Below are positions 16,965-25,190 of a DNA stretch of 64,000 bases, in pieces. The stretch's first letter is position 1. Every line of letters starts with the position of its first letter. The notes under the pieces are model-generated. The model ran no database searches. It was not told the origin of the DNA and saw only the letters and a program-made list of their open reading frames with translations. Source of the DNA: an uncultured Lentibacter sp. GTDB lineage: Bacteria > Pseudomonadota > Alphaproteobacteria > Rhodobacterales > Rhodobacteraceae. Position numbers and translations under genes: made by a program. The stretch lies in assembly GCA_947497495.1 (NCBI GenBank), contig CANMGT010000001.1:558001-622000 (forward strand), written 5' to 3'.

Positions 16965-18421
16965 CAAATTGCCCTCATCAAGGTATCCATCATTTCATCA
17001 ATGGTCTGCAGCATCTGTGCATTGGCCGCATAGGCTTGCTCGATCATCATCAGTTTTTGCATTTCCTGATCTGAATCAACGCCTTCCGCCAGAACCATCG
17101 CCTCTATCTCGGAGGCGCGAGTTGTGGAGTAAGTTAGCTCCCGCTCGCTTTCCAGACGGTTAATGCCAATGTCACTTGTCAGGTTTGCCCCCAACTGGCT
17201 CGCCGAGCGAGTTTCGCCCGCAAACTTGCCAGAACCAATCGAGCGTCCGGCCCCCAACGCATCATAGTAATCTTGTATCAAGCCTGAATTCCCCGCAACG
17301 CCGAGAGTTGCAGCGCCAAGCCCGTCGCGCAAGCGCCAACTTGCCCCGCCCTGCGCGCTATCAACCAAGGCGTTGACTTCTAGCCGACCGGAAAGCCCGA
17401 CTTCATTGAGCGGATCAAATGCGCCACCTCCGTCTGTCAACAAGCCCGCGTCACCTGGGGCTCTTGTTATGTCCAGAGTTGCGTCCTGAAAGCGTTCAAC
17501 AAGATCGCGGGCGACAGCGTCAAGCTCGGTCTGCGCGTTTACGGCCTCTGTATCCCTCAACTTGAAAAGCGCTGTTAGTTTACCGCCACGAAGGGGGCCT
17601 GCCTCTGGGTCAACCGGGACTTCGACGCCGTTGATGCTAAGGCCAGACAGCAGTCCAGCCTCGAGCGTCATGTGGGGGACAATTGTGTTTGTTGTGGTGA
17701 ACGACAATTCGGACGCAGGCCCATCAACCAGTTGCGCCCCACCAACGGTGTAGAGCGCGACGCGCCCCTGGCCCCGATCAACCTCTCTGAGCGGCATCCA
17801 TTCTGCGACACCGTCGATCAAAACCTGGCGCTGGTCTTTGAGGCCAGAAGCATCAAGCCCGCTGTTCTCGTTTCGCGCAATTTCGGCGTTCAGCTCTTTG
17901 ACCTGTTCAAGCTGCGTGTTGATCTGATCGACCGCTTGGCCTATCGACCTGTCAGCCTCTTGCCGCATGTTTTGAATGCCATCCGAAACCTCACCCACAC
18001 TACGTGCCACAACCGCTGTGTTGTGCACCACTTCATCTAGTCGAACAGACAAATCCGGACGGCTTGCGGCGGCAACAAAGCTAGCCTCCAAGTCAGCCAG
18101 CCGTGCCGACAAGGACGACGCGTTATCGGGCGTTCCGACAAGCCCTTCTAGCCTGCTGTGGAACCCAGTTAGCGTGTCATTATAGGACATTTCCGAATTG
18201 GCTGAGCGCAGTTCCGCGATCATCGCGGTGTTCTCGTGGCGTGTGATGCCAACCAGTTGGACCCCGCCGGATCCGGTGCCATATCGAGCGCCAAGTTCGA
18301 TCTCGCGGCGGCCATAGCCCTCTGTCATAATGTTGGACAGGTTGCTGGAAACGACCTGCGCGGAGCGCGACGCGGCATTTAAGCCAGTGATTGCGTTAGA
18401 AAGTGCGCCAGATAGCGACAT
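16964..18421 (-). CDS. flgK: flagellar hook-associated protein FlgK
   Basis: 485 residues. The N-terminal rod-type motif (LSNAITGLNAASRSAQVVSSNLSNIMTEGYGRR) and the C-terminal axial motif (LMMIEQAYAANAQMLQTIDEMMDTLM) are both present, with the FlgK helical region (LNAEIARNENSGLDASGLKDQRQVLIDGVAEWM) between them. FlgK is the first hook-filament junction protein. It starts 63 bp after the flgE stop and is coupled to flgL. Confidence 0.93.
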   Translation of the reverse strand: MSLSGALSNAITGLNAASRSAQVVSSNLSNIMTEGYGRREIELGARYGTGSGGVQLVGITRHENTAMIAELRSANSEMSYNDTLTGFHSRLEGLVGTPDNASSLSARLADLEASFVAAASRPDLSVRLDEVVHNTAVVARSVGEVSDGIQNMRQEADRSIGQAVDQINTQLEQVKELNAEIARNENSGLDASGLKDQRQVLIDGVAEWMPLREVDRGQGRVALYTVGGAQLVDGPASELSFTTTNTIVPHMTLEAGLLSGLSINGVEVPVDPEAGPLRGGKLTALFKLRDTEAVNAQTELDAVARDLVERFQDATLDITRAPGDAGLLTDGGGAFDPLNEVGLSGRLEVNALVDSAQGGASWRLRDGLGAATLGVAGNSGLIQDYYDALGAGRSIGSGKFAGETRSASQLGANLTSDIGINRLESERELTYSTTRASEIEAMVLAEGVDSDQEMQKLMMIEQAYAANAQMLQTIDEMMDTLMRAI

Positions 18422-18484
18422 AGCTTTGGCCTCATCTCAAATTGGGGAAACAAGCGCGCACACAAGGTGCGCGCGCTCATAGAG

Positions 18485-19786
18485 TTAGCGTTTGATGTTC
18501 GCGGTTTCTTGCAGCATCTCGTCAACTGTCTGGATAACTTTCGCGTTCGATGTATAGGCGCGCTGCGTTTCGATCATCGACGTCAACTCGCCTGCCACAT
18601 CGGTTGTCGATTCCTCTCGCGCATAGGCGACAATATCACCTGTCGGGCCATCGCCAGCATCCCAGAGGAAAAATGTTCCACTCTCGGGAGACGCGGCGTA
18701 GGTCTGCTGGTCATAAGCAACCATGCCGTTTGGGTTCGGCATTGAAACCAGCGGAATCTGATAGATCGTGCGGGTGATGCCGGTATCAAAGAAGGCATGC
18801 ACCATTCCGTTTGCGTCAACTTCAACTGAAGTCATGTTGCCCACGGGAGTTCCGTCTTTCGAAATGGAAACGGGCGCAAATACATCAGACAGTTGCGTCA
18901 GCCCGTCGGAGTCTCCGATCAGCCCAATGTTCACCGCCATTGGCCCGCCGTCGACCGTCACTTCAAACTCGCCAGTTGCGGGATCATAAGCGCCGCCCGC
19001 GACAGTTGTTACGGAAGCAAGAGTCCCGCCCGCGGTGCGGCTGTCATCGAATGTCAGCGTATATTCCCCGATCACCACACCAGGCAACGCTGAGTCTGTG
19101 ATCGTCATCGTCCATTCGTTCGAAACGCCAGTTGCTGGAACGTTTGGCGTAAACTCTACAGACAGGCTCTCTGAAGTGCCCATGTTGTCGTAATACTCAA
19201 TCGACAACTCGGAGCTGTCACCAGCAGCAGCAGCCTCTGTGGCAGTTGCAGGAAGGTTCACGCCCAGGCTGATTCTCGTCGTCGGCTCGCCGGTAAACTG
19301 ATTTACGTTAACTTGCACTGGCTCAAGCCCGTCAGCGGTGTCGCGCGGATATGTCGGGATCGTGCCATCAGGGTTGGCCGGCCAGCCGAGCAGAACAAGC
19401 CCCGACTCACTCGCGAGATACCCGTTTGCGTCGGTGCGGAACGAGCCGGTTGTCGACAGGAGCATCTGTGACTGTCCGTTACCCGCATTGATTTCGCTAG
19501 CGCGCGCCACAGGTAAGAGACCGGCGCCGCGCACGGCAAGGTCTGTCGGGTTGTTCGACGCTACAAGTGCGCCGCGCTGGTCTATCAGGCGCTGCGTCGT
19601 CGTGCGCACGCCGCCCGCAGAATACGTCCCGCCTTGCGAGGAAATAACCATCGAGTGGAAATCTGCCTCCATGCGTTTGTAACCGTAAGTCGCAGAGTTT
19701 GCGATATTGTCCGCAATGGTTCCGAGCCGAGTTGCATTGGCTGTTAAGCCCGCCACACCGGCATTAAGCGAGGAGGAAATTGTCAT
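18485..19786 (-). CDS. flgE: flagellar hook protein FlgE
   Basis: 433 residues from the ATG at 19786. That start is preferred over in-frame ATGs at 19807/19810 because an AGAAAGG site lies upstream and FlgE starts with MTISSSLNAGVAGL-type sequence. The N-terminal axial motif (LNAGVAGLTANATRLGTIADNIANSATYGYKR) and C-terminal motif (LTSMIETQRAYTSNAKVIQTVDEMLQETANIKR) are diagnostic, with D1/D2 hook sequence between. It follows motB by about 120 bp that contain a CtrA-like box. Confidence 0.94.
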   Translation of the reverse strand: MTISSSLNAGVAGLTANATRLGTIADNIANSATYGYKRMEADFHSMVISSQGGTYSAGGVRTTTQRLIDQRGALVASNNPTDLAVRGAGLLPVARASEINAGNGQSQMLLSTTGSFRTDANGYLASESGLVLLGWPANPDGTIPTYPRDTADGLEPVQVNVNQFTGEPTTRISLGVNLPATATEAAAAGDSSELSIEYYDNMGTSESLSVEFTPNVPATGVSNEWTMTITDSALPGVVIGEYTLTFDDSRTAGGTLASVTTVAGGAYDPATGEFEVTVDGGPMAVNIGLIGDSDGLTQLSDVFAPVSISKDGTPVGNMTSVEVDANGMVHAFFDTGITRTIYQIPLVSMPNPNGMVAYDQQTYAASPESGTFFLWDAGDGPTGDIVAYAREESTTDVAGELTSMIETQRAYTSNAKVIQTVDEMLQETANIKR

Positions 19787-19843
19787 GGATACGCCTTTCT
19801 GCTGCATCAACCGTAATTGATCAGCAGTTGTAAGGCGTGCCGC

Positions 19844-19858
19844 TTAACAGCGGGCTAA
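19844..19858. promoter_or_regulatory. candidate CtrA box upstream of flgE
   Basis: TTAA, seven bases, CTAA on the plus strand (read toward flgE: TTAG-N7-TTAA), one mismatch from the CtrA consensus. It lies 58 bp before the flgE ATG in the flgE-motB spacer. A second box of the same quality sits at the fliL/fliF promoter. Motif evidence only. Confidence 0.45.
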
Positions 19859-19904
19859 CATCTAAAATGCGCTATAATTTCTCTGAGACTTTTACAGCCA
19901 GTTC

Positions 19905-20765
19905 CTATCTTTGTGTTCTCAGAAAGATGATCTCAAGCCTGTTATTACGCACCGACATCGGGTTTGGGGCAACATGGCTTTTGTCAGCATGTCCAACCAT
20001 TCGCTGTGTGCGCTTCGGGTTCAGGCCCCGGCCCTCAAGCAGCATCCGAAAGCTGTTGGCACGGGCAGTCGAGAGGTCCCAAACAGGGTTGTCGGCCAAA
20101 ACCACCGGTTGCGAGCGCGTGTGTCCGCCTATTGCGACTTCGTTGGTCACCAAACCTGCAACACTCGCGACAATTTCAGAAAGGTCTTTCAAAGCGCGAG
20201 TCGGTTCGCTGGAGCCCTGCTCAAACAACGCCAACCCTTTGGTGTCAAACAGCTCAACAATCAGGCCTTCGTCTGTCACATGTGTTATGATGTGCTTGTA
20301 GAGATCCTTTGAAACCATGCTTTCACCGGCCTTCCCTTGAAGCGCATTCTCAACATTCTTAAAAGCTTCTGCGTCAGGCCCCTCGCCTGCTGAAGAGGCT
20401 TGTTGACTGTCGCTCTCAAGACCCATTTCACCGCGCGCTTGTTTGCCCTCTGTCGGCCTCAGGCTTGTTGCGCCAGTCCCGTTTTGGGGCAAAGTCATTT
20501 CGGAGAAGACCGACTCTCCGCCAAAGTTACCGTCACCGCCGCCTGACACACGGTTAATAGCGATTGTCGGGCTGAAGTAATCAGCGACGCCTTTTTTCTG
20601 TTGCTCGGTTGTTGCATTCAAAAGCCACATCAAGAGGAAGAACGCCATCATGGCTGTCACGAAGTCCGCGTAGGCAACCTTCCAGGCGCCGCCATGGTGG
20701 CCGCCACCCGCGACAACTTTTTTCTTCTTAATAATGATCGGAGCTAAGTTGCTTTGCGCGCTCAT
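19905..20765 (-). CDS. motB: flagellar motor stator protein MotB
   Basis: 286 residues. The N-terminus has the basic patch PIIIKKKKVVAGGGHHGGAWKVAYADFVTAMMAFFLLMWLL with the single membrane helix and the conserved ion-binding Asp in YADFVTAMMAF (residue 34). The C-terminal OmpA-like peptidoglycan-binding domain is clear (NEVAIGGHTRSQPV...LSTARANSFRMLLEGRGLNPKRTQRMVGHADKSHVAPNPMSVRNNRLEIIF). It anchors the stator to the wall. It is separated from motA by 17 kb but sits beside flgE. Confidence 0.95.
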   Translation of the reverse strand: MSAQSNLAPIIIKKKKVVAGGGHHGGAWKVAYADFVTAMMAFFLLMWLLNATTEQQKKGVADYFSPTIAINRVSGGGDGNFGGESVFSEMTLPQNGTGATSLRPTEGKQARGEMGLESDSQQASSAGEGPDAEAFKNVENALQGKAGESMVSKDLYKHIITHVTDEGLIVELFDTKGLALFEQGSSEPTRALKDLSEIVASVAGLVTNEVAIGGHTRSQPVVLADNPVWDLSTARANSFRMLLEGRGLNPKRTQRMVGHADKSHVAPNPMSVRNNRLEIIFLRTQR

Positions 20766-20810
20766 AATCCACCACCTTTGTTACATCACCCACGAAAAGG
20801 TATGCGCTTC

Positions 20811-20826
20811 GGCTCTTTCCAGAGCC
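20811..20826. terminator. short hairpin between lacI-type gene and motB
   Basis: GGCTCT and AGAGCC form a perfect 6-bp stem with a four-base TTCC loop. It lies between the stop of the LacI-type gene and the start of motB, both leftward. No clear U-run follows, so termination is uncertain. Confidence 0.35.
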
Positions 20827-20855
20827 TTAACCAAACAAGGCAATACTGTGATCTA

Positions 20856-21878
20856 TTAAGGCTTTCTCATGGTGTCGCCCGGCGAGATTTGCGGCGTCAG
20901 AATGATTTTCTCATCAAACGGCGTCGCTTCGTCTTGCGAACGCGCCAGGATAATCTCGGCAGCTTTCGCGCCAATCTCGGCACGGCATGCATCCATGGAG
21001 GCGAGTTTTTTCGGGAGACCTTGAAGCAACTCAACGCCATTGAAGCCTGCAAGCCCTATCTTGCCAGGGACATCGTAACCCGCTTCTAGGCAATAAAGCA
21101 GCCCGCCGGCCCCGATCATGTCATTTGAATAATAGATGAAATCAAGGTCGGGCGTACGCTCAAGAACCGCCTTCGTCATCTCGCGGCCCTTCGCCAGCGC
21201 CGAGCCGCCTTCGTAAAACTCCTGATCGGCAATCTCTATGCCTGCCTTCGCCAGCGCCTGCGTGAACCCCTCAAAGCGTTTGCGCGCACGATGGTCGAGC
21301 GGCATCTTTGTGCCCAAAAAGGCGATCCGCTTATGGCCAGCTGCGGCAATGGCCTCGCCCATCTGGCGTCCGGCCGCACGGTGCGAAATCCCGACAGCAA
21401 TGTCGATCGGCTCCCCGTCGACATCCATGATCTCGACCACAGGGATACCCGACCCCGCCAGCATTGCCCGCGCATTGTCGGAGTGTTCGACGCCCGCGAT
21501 GATCACGCCCGAAGGCCGCCATGAGAGCATTTCATAAAGCACGCGATCTTCTTTCTCCGGGAGGTAGTCTGTGATCCCAACAACCGGTTGCAGCCCGCTG
21601 TCATCAAGCACATCCGTGATCCCTGACAGAACCTCGGGGAAGACCATATTCTTCATCGAGGGGATAATCACCGCTACGAGGTTCACCCGCTGACTTGCAA
21701 GCGCACCCGCGATCTTGTTGGGCACATACCCAAGCCGCTTTGACGCCGCGAGCACCTTCTCGCGCGTTGCCGCAGACACATCCCCACGGTTGCGCAACAC
21801 GCGGCTCACTGTCATTTCGGAAACGCCAGAGGCCTCGGAAACATCGCGCAGAGTAAGCGGACGGGAGCTGCGTTTCAT
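20856..21878 (-). CDS. LacI-family transcriptional regulator
   Basis: 340 residues from the ATG at 21878, chosen because a GGAA ribosome site precedes it and it places the HTH (LTLRDVSEASGVSEMTVSRVLRNRGDVSAATREKVLAASKRLGYVPNKIAGALASQ) at the N-terminus as the family requires. The periplasmic-binding-like effector domain follows (NLVAVIIPSMKNMVFPEVLSGITDVL; GHKRIAFLGTKMPLDHRARKRFEGFTQAL). It resembles the gluconate/hexuronate-type LacI branch. No sugar operon is adjacent, so targets lie outside the window. It sits between motB and a tRNA gene. Confidence 0.9.
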   Translation of the reverse strand: MKRSSRPLTLRDVSEASGVSEMTVSRVLRNRGDVSAATREKVLAASKRLGYVPNKIAGALASQRVNLVAVIIPSMKNMVFPEVLSGITDVLDDSGLQPVVGITDYLPEKEDRVLYEMLSWRPSGVIIAGVEHSDNARAMLAGSGIPVVEIMDVDGEPIDIAVGISHRAAGRQMGEAIAAAGHKRIAFLGTKMPLDHRARKRFEGFTQALAKAGIEIADQEFYEGGSALAKGREMTKAVLERTPDLDFIYYSNDMIGAGGLLYCLEAGYDVPGKIGLAGFNGVELLQGLPKKLASMDACRAEIGAKAAEIILARSQDEATPFDEKIILTPQISPGDTMRKP

Positions 21879-21992
21879 CAATGGGACATTCCTTTTAATG
21901 GAGTAGTACGATGCTAGCGCAAGCAGTTCCATACAAGCAAGCGCGTTTGGGGCTGACAGCACCGCAATGAAGCGCTATTCACACCCTCGCAT

Positions 21993-22069
21993 GGCCCTGT
22001 GGCTCAACTGGATAGAGCAGCCCCCTCCTAAGGGGCAGGTTGCAGGTTCGAATCCTGCCGGGGTCGCCA
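21993..22069 (+). tRNA. tRNA-Arg (anticodon CCT)
   Basis: A complete 77-base cloverleaf. The acceptor stem GGCCCTG pairs with CGGGGTC (two G-U pairs), the D stem is GCTC/GAGC, the anticodon stem GCCCC/GGGGC closes loop CTCCTAA with anticodon CCT, and the T arm is GCAGG-TTCGAAT-CCTGC. Discriminator G and an encoded CCA end it. Its 3' half is duplicated 13.7 kb downstream, marking it as the insertion target of an integrative element. The gene itself is intact. Confidence 0.95.
22023..22065 (+). repeat. attL, 43-bp direct repeat inside tRNA-Arg
   Basis: From CCCTCCTAAGG to GCCGGGGTC this segment is identical to 35744-35786. It covers the anticodon loop to the acceptor stem of the tRNA gene. The bases flanking the repeat differ (CC before and G after here; TT before and A after at the right copy). 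This is the usual footprint of tyrosine-recombinase integration. Confidence 0.92.
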
Positions 22070-22130
22070 AAACCACCTGAAAAATATGGTATATTTACAG
22101 GATGTTGTGCAGAAGCGTGTGGAAAGTCCC

Positions 22131-22153
22131 GCGAGTTTTCACGCCGAACTCGC
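22131..22153. repeat. inverted repeat near left end of element (possible oriT or arm structure)
   Basis: GCGAGTT and AACTCGC form a perfect 7-bp inverted repeat with a 9-base spacer. It lies in the non-coding 155 bp between attL and the first gene of the element, upstream of the mobilization genes. A nic-site hairpin or a regulator site are both possible; no known nic motif is recognised. Confidence 0.35.
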
Positions 22154-22172
22154 CTGAAAAGGGCGAAATCTC

Positions 22173-22192
22173 GTACAAAACCTGTACAAAAT
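22173..22192 (+). promoter_or_regulatory. candidate integrase arm-type sites, left
   Basis: Two direct copies of GTACAAAA (22173-22180 and 22184-22191) spaced 11 bp apart. The same word recurs three times in partial form near the other end (35665-35697). Short repeats on both sides of the att cores are typical of integrase arm-binding sites. Confidence 0.4.
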
Positions 22193-22224
22193 CCGCACGT
22201 CCTTGCGTCTTTTGAGGCCTTCCA

Positions 22225-23079
22225 ATGAGCTGGCGGGTGGCAAATGCGTGTGCCGAACGGAAATTCGGCAGCGCCACGCGCAAGCAGATCATCATGTTCC
22301 TGGCAGACAAGGCGAGCGACGACGGATCAGGCATCTGGTGCTCGAAGGGCACGATCCAGCGGCACACCGAGCTGGGAGAGAGCACGGTCAAACGGACGAT
22401 CCGGGAGTTCCTGAAGGAAGGCATTCTGGTCGAGACTGGCGCACGCGGGTGCAAGAACGGATTCACCGTCGTTTACCGGATCGACCTGGCGAAGGTCGAG
22501 GCGCTGGAACTGACCGCCGAGCCCGATATCGAGACGGGGGCCACAGTGGACCCCGTCCAGACTGGACCCGGAACGGGGGCCACAGTGGCCGGGGTACCGG
22601 GGCCACAGCGGCCCCCAAACCATCCTAAAACCATCCAGAAACCTCCTACGCGCGAGCGCGTGGCGGCGGAGGATGAAGAAGCAGAGAAGGTGTTGGCGGC
22701 CTACCCACCGGACCGAGTACGGGCGAAGGCGGAGAGCCTCAGACGGATCAGGGAGGCCTTGGACGCCGGGACAGGGTTCGAGGACCTGTTGCAGGCCGTG
22801 AAGGCCTACGCGACAGAGAGCGCGGGCTTCACCCGGTCGAAGGTCTGTTTCTCGGACAACTGGTTCAAGTCTGGGAGGTGGCGGGCCTATGTTGAGGACA
22901 TCGCCAGGAGCCGTGAAGAGTCGAAGGCGAAACAGGCCGAGGTGCTGGCAGGCTTGGCTGGCTGGGTGGCAGATCGGCATCCGCTTTGTCGTCACATCAC
23001 CCCGGGCCAGGTCGACGCGTTGCTGGCCGCAAAGCTGGTGACACAGGCGCAAATCCAGGCGGCGGGCCTCAGATCATGA
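22225..23079 (+). CDS. helix-turn-helix protein, probable replication/primosome type
   Basis: 284 residues. The N-terminal ~75 residues (RKFGSATRKQIIMFLADKASDDGSGIWCSKGTIQRHTELGESTVKRTIREFLKEGILVETG) are a HTH_36-type winged helix, as in phage and plasmid replication proteins. A Pro/Gly-rich linker follows, then a helical C-terminal domain with SKVCFSDNWFKSGRWRAYVED. First gene of the element, with its stop overlapping the mobC-like ATG (ATGA). It may be the replication initiator of the excised circle or a regulator of mobilization; I cannot decide between them. Confidence 0.65.
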   Translation: MSWRVANACAERKFGSATRKQIIMFLADKASDDGSGIWCSKGTIQRHTELGESTVKRTIREFLKEGILVETGARGCKNGFTVVYRIDLAKVEALELTAEPDIETGATVDPVQTGPGTGATVAGVPGPQRPPNHPKTIQKPPTRERVAAEDEEAEKVLAAYPPDRVRAKAESLRRIREALDAGTGFEDLLQAVKAYATESAGFTRSKVCFSDNWFKSGRWRAYVEDIARSREESKAKQAEVLAGLAGWVADRHPLCRHITPGQVDALLAAKLVTQAQIQAAGLRS

Positions 23080-23549
23080 GCACCACCGATTCCATCGAAG
23101 CGCAAACAGCAAGGCGACCCATGTCATACGCTGGCGCTGCTGACACGGGACCTTGCGAGGGGCGGCAAGCCTCCCCTTCGAACCCCTCCGGCACGGGCAA
23201 GCCCCGCGCAAAGGAGCCGCTGACGGAGACTTTCGTCTTTCGTTGCACGGCGGCTGAGAAAGCCGAGCTGCGCTCCAAGGCCGAGGCTGCAGGCCTGCCC
23301 GCTGCAACGCTTCTGCGCGAGGCGCTTGGCCTGACCGAGGCACGCCGTCGCAAGCCCGTGCCGCGCGTCGATCCGGCGCTGGTGCTGGCCGTCGGGCGCA
23401 TCGGCGGCAACCTCAACCAGATCGCACGCTGGCTGAACCGCGCGATGCTGGTGGGCCGCACCGACCTCGACAGTCTGACCGTCGCGCGCCGCTTGTTGGT
23501 GATCGAACGCCAGCTTGCCCAGCTCCTGGAAGAGGCGCGACAGTGCTGA
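23076..23549 (+). CDS. MobC-like mobilization accessory protein
   Basis: 157 residues from the ATG at 23076, which overlaps the previous stop. After a disordered N-terminus the core TETFVFRCTAAEKAELRSKAEAAGLPAATLLREALGL is a ribbon-helix-helix DNA-binding motif. RIGGNLNQIARWLNRAM followed by a long helix is the MobC/MbeC signature (GxNLNQIARxxN). It would bind oriT and load the relaxase. It overlaps the relaxase start. Confidence 0.85.
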   Translation: MSTTDSIEAQTARRPMSYAGAADTGPCEGRQASPSNPSGTGKPRAKEPLTETFVFRCTAAEKAELRSKAEAAGLPAATLLREALGLTEARRRKPVPRVDPALVLAVGRIGGNLNQIARWLNRAMLVGRTDLDSLTVARRLLVIERQLAQLLEEARQC

Positions 23550-25099
23550 TCAAGTTCTTTCCCAACGGCAAGGGCGCAGGCGCGGGGCCGGTCGGCTACT
23601 TGGTCGCCGAGCGCGTGCTGGCTTATGACGGCAACCGAGACCTGATCCGCGATGCTGACGGCCAGCCGCTGACCGTAATGCGCGATCCTTTGCCTGAGAT
23701 CCTGCGAGGCGATCCAAGCCGCACCGAGGCGCTGATCGACGCCAGCCGCCACCAGTGGACCTACCGCGCGGGCGTGATCAGCTTTGCCGCCGAGGATGCA
23801 CCCAGCGAGGCGCAGCAGGCCGAGGTAATGGACGCCTTCGAGCAGCTGGCCTTCGCCGGGCTGGACGGTGAGCAATTTGACATGCTCTGGGTCCGTCACA
23901 GCCACGAGGACCGCGTCGAGCTGCATTTCTGCACACCGCGCCTGGAGCTGACCACCGGGCGCAGCCTGAACATCGCACCGCCCGGCTATCAGGACACCTA
24001 TGACAGCCTGCGCGACTTGATGAACCAGCGCCACGGCTGGGCCGACCCGATGGAGCTGGAGCGCGCCCAGGAGGTTCGCGACACCATCGAGGCCCCAACC
24101 CGTGCCCAAGGCCGCGACGAGCTGCATGCGTGGATCCTCGATCAGATATCGATGGGTCTGATCGAGGATCGCGCCAGCATGGTCGAAGCCCTGTCTGAAT
24201 CCGGATTCGACCTGCCTCGCGCGGGCAAGGCTTACCTGACCGCCCAGGACCCCGAGACCGGCGAGCGCTGGCGCCTGAAAGGAGAGATTTTCCATGAAGA
24301 CTGGCAAGCCGACCCGGCTGAGCGAGAAATTGAACGCGGAGCTGGACACGATCAGGCAGGACTACGCCGCCTCGATGGCATCCCAGCTGGAGAGCTTCAG
24401 GATCGATTTGACGGGTATTGCGAACGACGCGCGGCGTACCATCGAGAGCGATACGCGCCACTTCCTGACCGAGAACAGGAGCTTGTTCGAGACGCGGACC
24501 GAGCAGATCAGACGCTGGCTGACGATCTCGCCTTGGGTGATCTCGGGGCTGATCGTGACGGGGATCGCCTCGATGATGGCTGTGAGCTGGCTCTGGATGG
24601 TCCTGCTGACGCGCTCGGAGATGGCGGAGCTGGGGCTGACGCGGATCGAGGAGGGGGAGCAGACCTGGCTGACGCTGGACCCCGACAGGACCGAATTGAA
24701 GACCTGCACGCTGGCGGGAACGCCGGTCATTTGCATCAAGATCGAGGAGAAATGAATGACGGCACCCCTGACAGCCTTGGAGCGCGACTTGCTCGCCTGC
24801 GTCGAGCGGTTGGTGACGGCCTGCGAAACCTCCGCGCAGGAATTGAACGGCTTGGAAGCACGCTCGACGAAGAGGCTGCAAGCCCAGCTGGATGGTATCG
24901 CGGCCTGCGCGACGTTGCTCATACGCTCGCAGATCGCGTCAATGCAGGCGTTGCGTGGCTTGCTGAGCGAAGAGGCCACCTACAACGCGCTGGACGCGAA
25001 GTTGAACGAGAGCTTGACCTTAGCGAGGGACGCCGAAGAGAGGCTGAGACAGAACTAGAGGCGCGGGAGCGGGACATGGATCGGGGGCTGACGCATTGA
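23543..25099 (+). CDS. MbeA/MobA-like relaxase (HEN-clade variant)
   Basis: 518 residues from a GTG at 23543. The N-terminal domain aligns by eye to ColE1 MbeA: IKFFPNGKGAGAGPVGYL places the catalytic Tyr at residue 19. DMLWVRHSHEDRVELHFCTPRLEL holds H119-x6-E126-x-H128, the HEN triad of this clade with the Asn replaced by His. The C-terminal ~200 residues are low-complexity Asp/Gly-rich then helical. That composition is expected because another frame of the same DNA encodes two further proteins (24294-25058). It nicks oriT and pilots the strand during mobilization by a helper. Confidence 0.88.
   Translation: MLIKFFPNGKGAGAGPVGYLVAERVLAYDGNRDLIRDADGQPLTVMRDPLPEILRGDPSRTEALIDASRHQWTYRAGVISFAAEDAPSEAQQAEVMDAFEQLAFAGLDGEQFDMLWVRHSHEDRVELHFCTPRLELTTGRSLNIAPPGYQDTYDSLRDLMNQRHGWADPMELERAQEVRDTIEAPTRAQGRDELHAWILDQISMGLIEDRASMVEALSESGFDLPRAGKAYLTAQDPETGERWRLKGEIFHEDWQADPAEREIERGAGHDQAGLRRLDGIPAGELQDRFDGYCERRAAYHRERYAPLPDREQELVRDADRADQTLADDLALGDLGADRDGDRLDDGCELALDGPADALGDGGAGADADRGGGADLADAGPRQDRIEDLHAGGNAGHLHQDRGEMNDGTPDSLGARLARLRRAVGDGLRNLRAGIERLGSTLDEEAASPAGWYRGLRDVAHTLADRVNAGVAWLAERRGHLQRAGREVERELDLSEGRRREAETELEARERDMDRGLTH
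24294..24755 (+). CDS. MobB/MbeB-like protein nested inside the relaxase gene
   Basis: 153 residues, entirely within the relaxase gene in another frame. The ATG has a strong ribosome site (AAAGGAGA). The N-terminal half is a coiled coil (LSEKLNAELDTIRQDYAASMASQLESFRIDL). A membrane helix lies at about 79-106 (SPWVISGLIVTGIASMMAVSWLWMVLL), and a short cytoplasmic or periplasmic tail ends in CIKIEEK. ColE1 mbeB is nested in mbeA the same way and encodes a membrane-linked relaxosome protein. Codon-level sense in this frame (membrane helix, coiled coil) argues that it is real. Confidence 0.8.
   Translation: MKTGKPTRLSEKLNAELDTIRQDYAASMASQLESFRIDLTGIANDARRTIESDTRHFLTENRSLFETRTEQIRRWLTISPWVISGLIVTGIASMMAVSWLWMVLLTRSEMAELGLTRIEEGEQTWLTLDPDRTELKTCTLAGTPVICIKIEEK
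24756..25058 (+). CDS. MobD/MbeD-like protein nested inside the relaxase gene
   Basis: 100 residues, starting at the base after the mobB-like stop and in the same frame as that gene. LTALERDLLACVERLVTACETSAQELNGLEARSTKRLQAQLDGI has the all-helical, leucine-spaced pattern of MbeD. In ColE1, mbeB and mbeD both lie inside mbeA in this order, so the arrangement is conserved here. It is probably an entry-exclusion or relaxosome accessory factor. Confidence 0.7.
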   Translation: MTAPLTALERDLLACVERLVTACETSAQELNGLEARSTKRLQAQLDGIAACATLLIRSQIASMQALRGLLSEEATYNALDAKLNESLTLARDAEERLRQN

Positions 25100-25190
25100 G
25101 TTCGGGTTAGTTTTGCCATGTCGTGGCCTGGCAAGTGTAGATATGCTGCCATACCTTAGTGTTGCGAAATGCAAAGCTACAGGTTGGCAG

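Noticed and set aside
20811..20840. CtrA box upstream of motB (TTAAGG)
   Set aside because: Only one half-site TTAA is present without a second at seven bases; not enough for a call.
23069..24881. Long minus-strand frames (426 and 367 residues) over mobC and the relaxase
   Set aside because: GC-rich antisense shadows; the plus-strand frames have diagnostic relaxase and MobC motifs and gene overlaps.
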